Assembly: GCA_034439615.1 (NCBI GenBank)
Contig: JAWXAT010000014.1
Span: 1-45,549, forward strand
DNA: 45,549 bases
Origin: Oligoflexia bacterium
Lineage (GTDB): Bacteria > Bdellovibrionota > Bdellovibrionia > JABDDW01
Direction of reading: 5' to 3'
Each line of letters begins with the position of its first letter. The first letter of the stretch is position 1. Below the pieces are notes generated by a model. That model made no database searches, was not told the origin of the DNA, and saw only the letters and a program-made list of their open reading frames with translations. Below are positions 41,444-45,549 of the stretch, piece after piece. The position numbers were made by a program, and so were the translations under genes.

Positions 41444-44068
41444 ATGGAAACCCCCAAATTAACACCTCTCATGCAGCAATACTGGGATATCAAAAACCAG
41501 CATACCGATAAGATTTTACTTTTTCGGATGGGGGATTTTTATGAAATGTTTTTTGATGATGCCATAAAAGCAGCTCCACTTCTTAATATCGCACTCACTT
41601 CACGAAATAAAACTCAAGGCAATGACACCCCCATGTGTGGTGTTCCTCATCATTCAATCGGCTCTCATATTAATAAGCTTTTAAGAGCAGGGCTCAAAGT
41701 TGCTATTTGTGATCAAGTTGAAGATGCAAAAGATGCAAAAACAATTGTCAAACGAGCTGTTACTCGAGTTGTTACACCCGGTATTGTCTATGACCCTGAG
41801 ACTTTAGATAGTGCTTCTACTAATTTTGTAGCGACAATACTTAGTCATGGCGATGAGTTGTATTCGCTAGCCTGTGTTGATGCTTCAACTGGTGAGGTAT
41901 TAGAAGGTGAGGGATTATCATTAGGGGAACTCTCTACCTGGATTCAAAAATTATCGCCTCAAGAATATTTAATTGATGAAAAAATAACTCTTCCATTTAC
42001 ATTAAGCGGTGTCATAACAAATAGAAGTCGCCTAAAGGGTCAGTCAGCGTCAGATTTTCTCATCCAATATGTTAAAGAAATGCAAGGGCCTGATGTCGTA
42101 AAAACTTTACGTGTACCTCAGCCTCTACAAAAAGATTTTTTAAAAATCTCTGCAACGACCATCAGGCATTTAGAATTATTTAAAACCAGTGAAGGTGAAA
42201 AAGAGGGCAGTCTTTTTTCAACTATTGATTGCACAAAGTCACCCATGGGGGCTCGGGTATTAAAGAAAAGACTGGCTTGCCCGTTTTTAAGTTCAAAAGA
42301 AATAAATACACAATTAGATCTTGTGAATTACTTTTATGAAAATGAAGTTGTCAGAAAAAATCTTAGGCAAAATCTAGCTCTGATTGGTGATTTAGAACGT
42401 AAGGTTGCAAAACTTAGCAATCCACTTTGTAATGCCCGTGATCTTCAAGCTTTAGCAAAAGCACTTACGCAAGTTATAAGTATTTTATCTGAAGAATATG
42501 CCAAGGAGTATTTATCGTGGAATTATTTAAATAAAAATTTAGATCAAGACCTTAAATTAGATAGTAATAGCTCATCGCAAGAAATTAAAGTTGCAAGTAA
42601 TATTTCATCTCGCATTTTAGAAACACTTCAAGATGAACTTCCACATTCGACTAAAGAAGGTTCGCTGATTAAGCCGGGCATTAATTCAACACTTGATGAG
42701 TATGTGGTACTCTCAACTCATGCACAGACTTTACTTTCTGAGTTAGAAGCAAAAGAACGTAAAAACTCAGGAATTCAAAGTTTAAAAGTAAAGTATAATT
42801 CTGTGTTTGGTTATTCTCTTGAAATTACAAAGGCCAATCTTGAAAAAGTACCTGCTCATTTTGTGAGACGACAAACCCTTGCGCAAGCAGAGCGTTTTGT
42901 AACGACTGAATTGAGTGATTTAGAACAAAAGATATTAAGCAGCCAACAAAAGAGATGTGATCTTGAATATCAATTATTTTCTGATCTCAAACAGTTAGCA
43001 TTATCTCAAGCCATTTCATTTTTAAATCTTTCAACTTTAATTGCTCAGATTGATCTAAGCCAAGGGTTTGCTCATCTTGCTTATGAAAGGCGTTACGTAA
43101 GACCGCAATTTATTGAGGGGCAACTCAAAATCATACAATCCAGGCACCCGGTGTTAGAGCAAATTATGAGTGAGCCTTTTATTCCAAATGATATTTATTT
43201 AAATCAAGGGCAATGTCTTTTACTTACTGGCCCTAATATGGCAGGTAAAAGCACACTCATGCGACAAACTGCTTTAACAGCAATTCTTGCTCAGTCAGGT
43301 TCTTTTGTTCCTGCGGCAAAAGCATTTATCCCTCTTTTTGATCATATTTTCACACGTATTGGAGCGAGTGATAATTTAAGTCGTGGTCTTTCAACATTTA
43401 TGGTTGAGATGACTGAAACTGCAGAAATTATAAAAGATGCGACTCCAAAATCTTTGGTTATTTTAGATGAGATCGGTCGTGGCACCAGCACTTATGATGG
43501 AATGAGTTTGGCCCAATCTGTTTTAGAATATTTTTTAAGTAACATAAGTTGTTTTACATTTTTTGCTACCCATTATCATGAACTCACTGAGCTTGATAAA
43601 GATTTTAAAAATTTATTAAACGGGCATATGTCGATCCAAGAATTCAAAGGCCAATTGGTGTTCTTAAGAAAACTTGTTTCAGGTGCAGCAAATCGAAGTT
43701 ACGGTATTGATGTGGCAAAACAAGCTGGGCTTCCAAAACAAGTCACCGATCGAGCTCAGATGATATTAAAAGGACTCGTTGTAAAATCTAAGCAGATTCA
43801 TCAAACAAAGCAGCTCAATTTACTTGAACAGATGGATGTTCACGATAATGACAGCAGCAGCAGCAACAGCAGTAGCAACGACACCGGAATCTTGGCTGAG
43901 AATGAAATGCTCATCTTAAAAGTAAATGAACTTCAAAGACTTAATGAAAAATTTAAAGTGGTCATTAATTCTATGCATGAAACCAAAGTTGAAAGTTTAA
44001 CTCCACTTGATGCGCTTAATCGATTTGCCCAAATTCAAAAAACTATAAACGCAAAAGATCTCTCATGA
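41444..44068 (+). CDS. mutS: DNA mismatch recognition protein MutS
   Basis: 874 residues. The mismatch-probing Phe-x-Glu is Phe32-Tyr-Glu34 in GDFYEMFF. The ATPase has Walker A GPNMAGKS (596-603), DEIGRGT (675-681) and the ATHYHEL motif. MutS binds mismatches and recruits MutL, whose gene lies 38 kb away on the same strand. A Ser/Asn-rich tract, SSSSNSSSN (804-812), encoded by AGC/AAC repeats, interrupts the C-terminal linker. The stop overlaps the next ATG (ATGA). Confidence 0.98.
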   Translation: METPKLTPLMQQYWDIKNQHTDKILLFRMGDFYEMFFDDAIKAAPLLNIALTSRNKTQGNDTPMCGVPHHSIGSHINKLLRAGLKVAICDQVEDAKDAKTIVKRAVTRVVTPGIVYDPETLDSASTNFVATILSHGDELYSLACVDASTGEVLEGEGLSLGELSTWIQKLSPQEYLIDEKITLPFTLSGVITNRSRLKGQSASDFLIQYVKEMQGPDVVKTLRVPQPLQKDFLKISATTIRHLELFKTSEGEKEGSLFSTIDCTKSPMGARVLKKRLACPFLSSKEINTQLDLVNYFYENEVVRKNLRQNLALIGDLERKVAKLSNPLCNARDLQALAKALTQVISILSEEYAKEYLSWNYLNKNLDQDLKLDSNSSSQEIKVASNISSRILETLQDELPHSTKEGSLIKPGINSTLDEYVVLSTHAQTLLSELEAKERKNSGIQSLKVKYNSVFGYSLEITKANLEKVPAHFVRRQTLAQAERFVTTELSDLEQKILSSQQKRCDLEYQLFSDLKQLALSQAISFLNLSTLIAQIDLSQGFAHLAYERRYVRPQFIEGQLKIIQSRHPVLEQIMSEPFIPNDIYLNQGQCLLLTGPNMAGKSTLMRQTALTAILAQSGSFVPAAKAFIPLFDHIFTRIGASDNLSRGLSTFMVEMTETAEIIKDATPKSLVILDEIGRGTSTYDGMSLAQSVLEYFLSNISCFTFFATHYHELTELDKDFKNLLNGHMSIQEFKGQLVFLRKLVSGAANRSYGIDVAKQAGLPKQVTDRAQMILKGLVVKSKQIHQTKQLNLLEQMDVHDNDSSSSNSSSNDTGILAENEMLILKVNELQRLNEKFKVVINSMHETKVESLTPLDALNRFAQIQKTINAKDLS
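43853..43879 (+). repeat. AGC-type trinucleotide tract in mutS
   Basis: Nine codons built from AGC, AGT and AAC encode SSSSNSSSN in the linker after the ATPase domain. Length changes would stay in frame. Confidence 0.8.
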
Positions 44069-45270
44069 GTACTGTTTGGCCTATAGTTCTCATATCAGAG
44101 CGTGCCTGGGGGCAAATCAAGCGAGGAAGCCTCTGGATTTTCTCAAACGAATTTCAAACTAAAATGAAAGCCATAATACCTGGGCAATGGGTTGAGTTTT
44201 ATTGTCGGTCAGAGTATGTGGGTTTTGGATATGTAAACCCACATTCACTAATTACGGGTCGCATTTGCTCACGGGAAAAAGTTACAGATATTAAACAAAT
44301 GTTTACTCATCTCATCACTCAAAGCTTACAGCGTCGAAAACAATTTTTGGGAACCGGATCATTTCGTGCTGTTTTTTCGGAATGTGATTCTTTGCCGGGG
44401 CTAATCGTTGATGTCTATGAAGGTTCATGCTGTGTTGCTCTTTCAACAACGGCGGGAATGGATCAAGCAAGGTCTCATTGGGAAGCCGCATTACTTGAAG
44501 TTTTGGAACCTGAGGCTTTAGTTGTTCGAGGTGATAGTTCAATAAGACATCTGGAGAATATTAAAAATTTTAAAGATGTCGTTAAAGGTAAAGACATTGT
44601 TAAGAGTGAAGTTGATTCATTAAAAAATGGTCAGGTGAGAGAAGGGGATGTTCTCTTTGCCGCTGATTTTATTGATGGTCAAAAATCAGGATTTTTTCTT
44701 GATCAAAGAGAGAATCGCCAACATCTTAAGAAAAATTCAAGTGGTAAAACCGTTTTAGATCTTTGCTCGTACTCTGGTGGTTGGGGACTCTCAGCACTTA
44801 AAGGTGGTGCTGAGCATGTGACATTTGTAGATCAAAGTGCTGATGCTTTAAAACTAGTTCAAAAAGGTATGGAGCTTAACGGTTTTGATTTAAATCGAGC
44901 GACTTTTATAACTTCTGATGTATTTGACTATTTAGAAAAAACTCCAGTTAAAGGCAAATTTGATATTATTGTTGCTGACCCACCAGCATTTGTGAAATCT
45001 AAAAAGAATCTCCCTCAAGCAGTGAAAGCTTATATAAAACTAAATGCCCTAGCTATAAAGCGACTAAAATATGGAGGTGTACTTTATTCTTGTAGCTGTA
45101 GTTTTCATCTTCCAGAGCATGAGTTTTTACAAGTTTTAACAGAGAGCTTGCAAAAAGAGGGGCGCGTAGGGACTGTGATTTATCAAGGTGGCCAAGCTCC
45201 AGATCATCCGTGGATTCTAAATCGCCCTGAGAGTAAATATCTTAAATGTTTGGGCCTTCAGGTTTATTAA
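44065..45270 (+). CDS. rlmI: Class I SAM-dependent rRNA methyltransferase (RlmI/RlmK-like)
   Basis: 401 residues. The N-terminal 80 residues resemble a PUA RNA-binding domain (RGSLWIFSNEF, GFGYVNPHSLITGR). The methyltransferase starts near FIDGQKSGFFLDQRENR, then SAM motif I VLDLCSYSGGWGLSAL, and the catalytic ADPPAFVKSKK. RlmI makes m5C in 23S rRNA; relatives modify other positions, so the exact site is uncertain. It overlaps mutS by four bases. Confidence 0.88.
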   Translation: MSTVWPIVLISERAWGQIKRGSLWIFSNEFQTKMKAIIPGQWVEFYCRSEYVGFGYVNPHSLITGRICSREKVTDIKQMFTHLITQSLQRRKQFLGTGSFRAVFSECDSLPGLIVDVYEGSCCVALSTTAGMDQARSHWEAALLEVLEPEALVVRGDSSIRHLENIKNFKDVVKGKDIVKSEVDSLKNGQVREGDVLFAADFIDGQKSGFFLDQRENRQHLKKNSSGKTVLDLCSYSGGWGLSALKGGAEHVTFVDQSADALKLVQKGMELNGFDLNRATFITSDVFDYLEKTPVKGKFDIIVADPPAFVKSKKNLPQAVKAYIKLNALAIKRLKYGGVLYSCSCSFHLPEHEFLQVLTESLQKEGRVGTVIYQGGQAPDHPWILNRPESKYLKCLGLQVY

Positions 45271-45410
45271 GAAAGCTTGGGCAAATAATAAAGCCTGGTT
45301 ATTAAGAAAGTTTGCAATCTTGATTGAATGTTTGAAGCAAAGAAATCAAGTAATTAGTGTGTAGTTGTTTAATTATCGGGTGTTTGAAGCAAGCATTAGA
45401 CCAAGCCTCA
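45271..45410. other. Non-coding region with short direct repeats
   Basis: TTATTAAGAAAG occurs at 45264-45275 (over the rlmI stop) and 45299-45310; TGTTTGAAGCAA at 45329-45340 and 45381-45392. No gene, promoter or terminator is evident. A minus-strand frame open from the edge to a stop at 45302 exists, but the repeats have no stop in any frame on that strand. Confidence 0.6.
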
Positions 45411-45549
45411 AAGCAAGTAAGTAAGTAAGCAAGTAAGTAAGTAAGCAAGTAAGTAAGTAAGCAAGTAAGTAAGCAAGTAAGTAAGCAAGTAAGTAAGCAA
45501 GTAAGTAAGCAAGTAAGTAAGCAAGTAAGTAAGCAAGTAAGTAAGCAAG
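45411..45549. repeat. AAGY tandem repeat: 16-mers then 12-mers, at window edge
   Basis: Three copies of AAGCAAGTAAGTAAGT (45411-45458) are followed by seven full and one partial copy of AAGCAAGTAAGT up to the edge. All are built of the tetramers AAGC and AAGT, so the longer unit differs from the shorter by one AAGT. It runs off the window. It does not encode an obvious protein. Confidence 0.95.

Noticed and set aside
45302-45549. Minus-strand open frame running from the right edge through the repeats
   Set aside because: The repeat has no stop in any minus frame, so the openness is trivial; the remaining 35-40 codons show no motif.
45411-45549. Possible CRISPR array
   Set aside because: The units are contiguous with no unique spacers and no cas genes are nearby; it is a simple tandem repeat.
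1-45549. tRNA, rRNA, transposase, toxin-antitoxin or defence genes
   Set aside because: I looked through the intergenic spaces and gene list and saw none that I could support.

Overview
The window is an AT-rich stretch of a diderm (LPS-making) bacterial chromosome, about 45 kb, densely packed with housekeeping operons. LPS genes (a Kdo-transferase-like WaaA and a GT9 heptosyltransferase-like enzyme), lipoproteins, SH3/beta-barrel outer-membrane proteins, a bifunctional Rel/SpoT, the separate PurS/PurQ/PurL complex and a Bacillus-type PurF together fit the Bdellovibrionota or another former-Deltaproteobacteria lineage. That placement is inference; no rRNA gene is present. Both ends run into tandem repeats: (CTCATG)14 on the left and AAGY-type 16-/12-mers on the right. 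This looks like a whole contig broken at repeats.

Layout. 1-1393: a truncated nucleotidyltransferase (minus) whose reading frame enters a His-Glu dipeptide repeat, back to back with a GT2 glycosyltransferase. 1412-10068 (plus): ygiQ, mutL-miaA, then yicC-gmk-rpoZ-rel/spoT. 10082-11974: a CofE-like ligase (minus) and an unknown lipoprotein (plus). 11964-14382 (minus): surE, an M23 lipoprotein, a barrel-like protein and a YvlD-type membrane protein. 14531-22233 (minus): a long fatty-acid operon yceD-rpmF-plsX-fabH-fabD-fabG-acpP-fabF, then rpiB and glyA, with a good sigma70-like promoter at its head. 22355-24567 (plus): an SH3/barrel protein and a secreted patatin-like protein lacking the usual Asp motif. 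24593-26877 (minus): waaA and a GT9 enzyme. 26878-27719: an accessory island holding one small secreted protein between two related palindromic elements. 27720-28373 (minus): a Rossmann oxidoreductase. 28505-37901 (plus): the purine operon purM-purN-[FAD-type oxidoreductase]-purB-purC-purS-purQ-purL-purF with overlapping ends. 37939-41297 (plus): a murein-peptide recycling group ldcA, serine beta-lactamase-like, mpl. 41444-45270 (plus): mutS and an RlmI-type methyltransferase.

The gene content is mostly core metabolism: purine synthesis, type II fatty-acid synthesis feeding phospholipid/LPS assembly, cell-wall recycling, mismatch repair (MutL with the endonuclease motif, no MutH seen here) and the stringent response. 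I see no defence system, CRISPR array, transposase, prophage, tRNA or rRNA. The points most worth following are the HE repeat, the palindrome-flanked small secreted gene with a hairpin touching its ribosome-binding site, the uncharacterised FAD-type protein inside the purine operon, the degenerate patatin, and candidate leaderless promoters.
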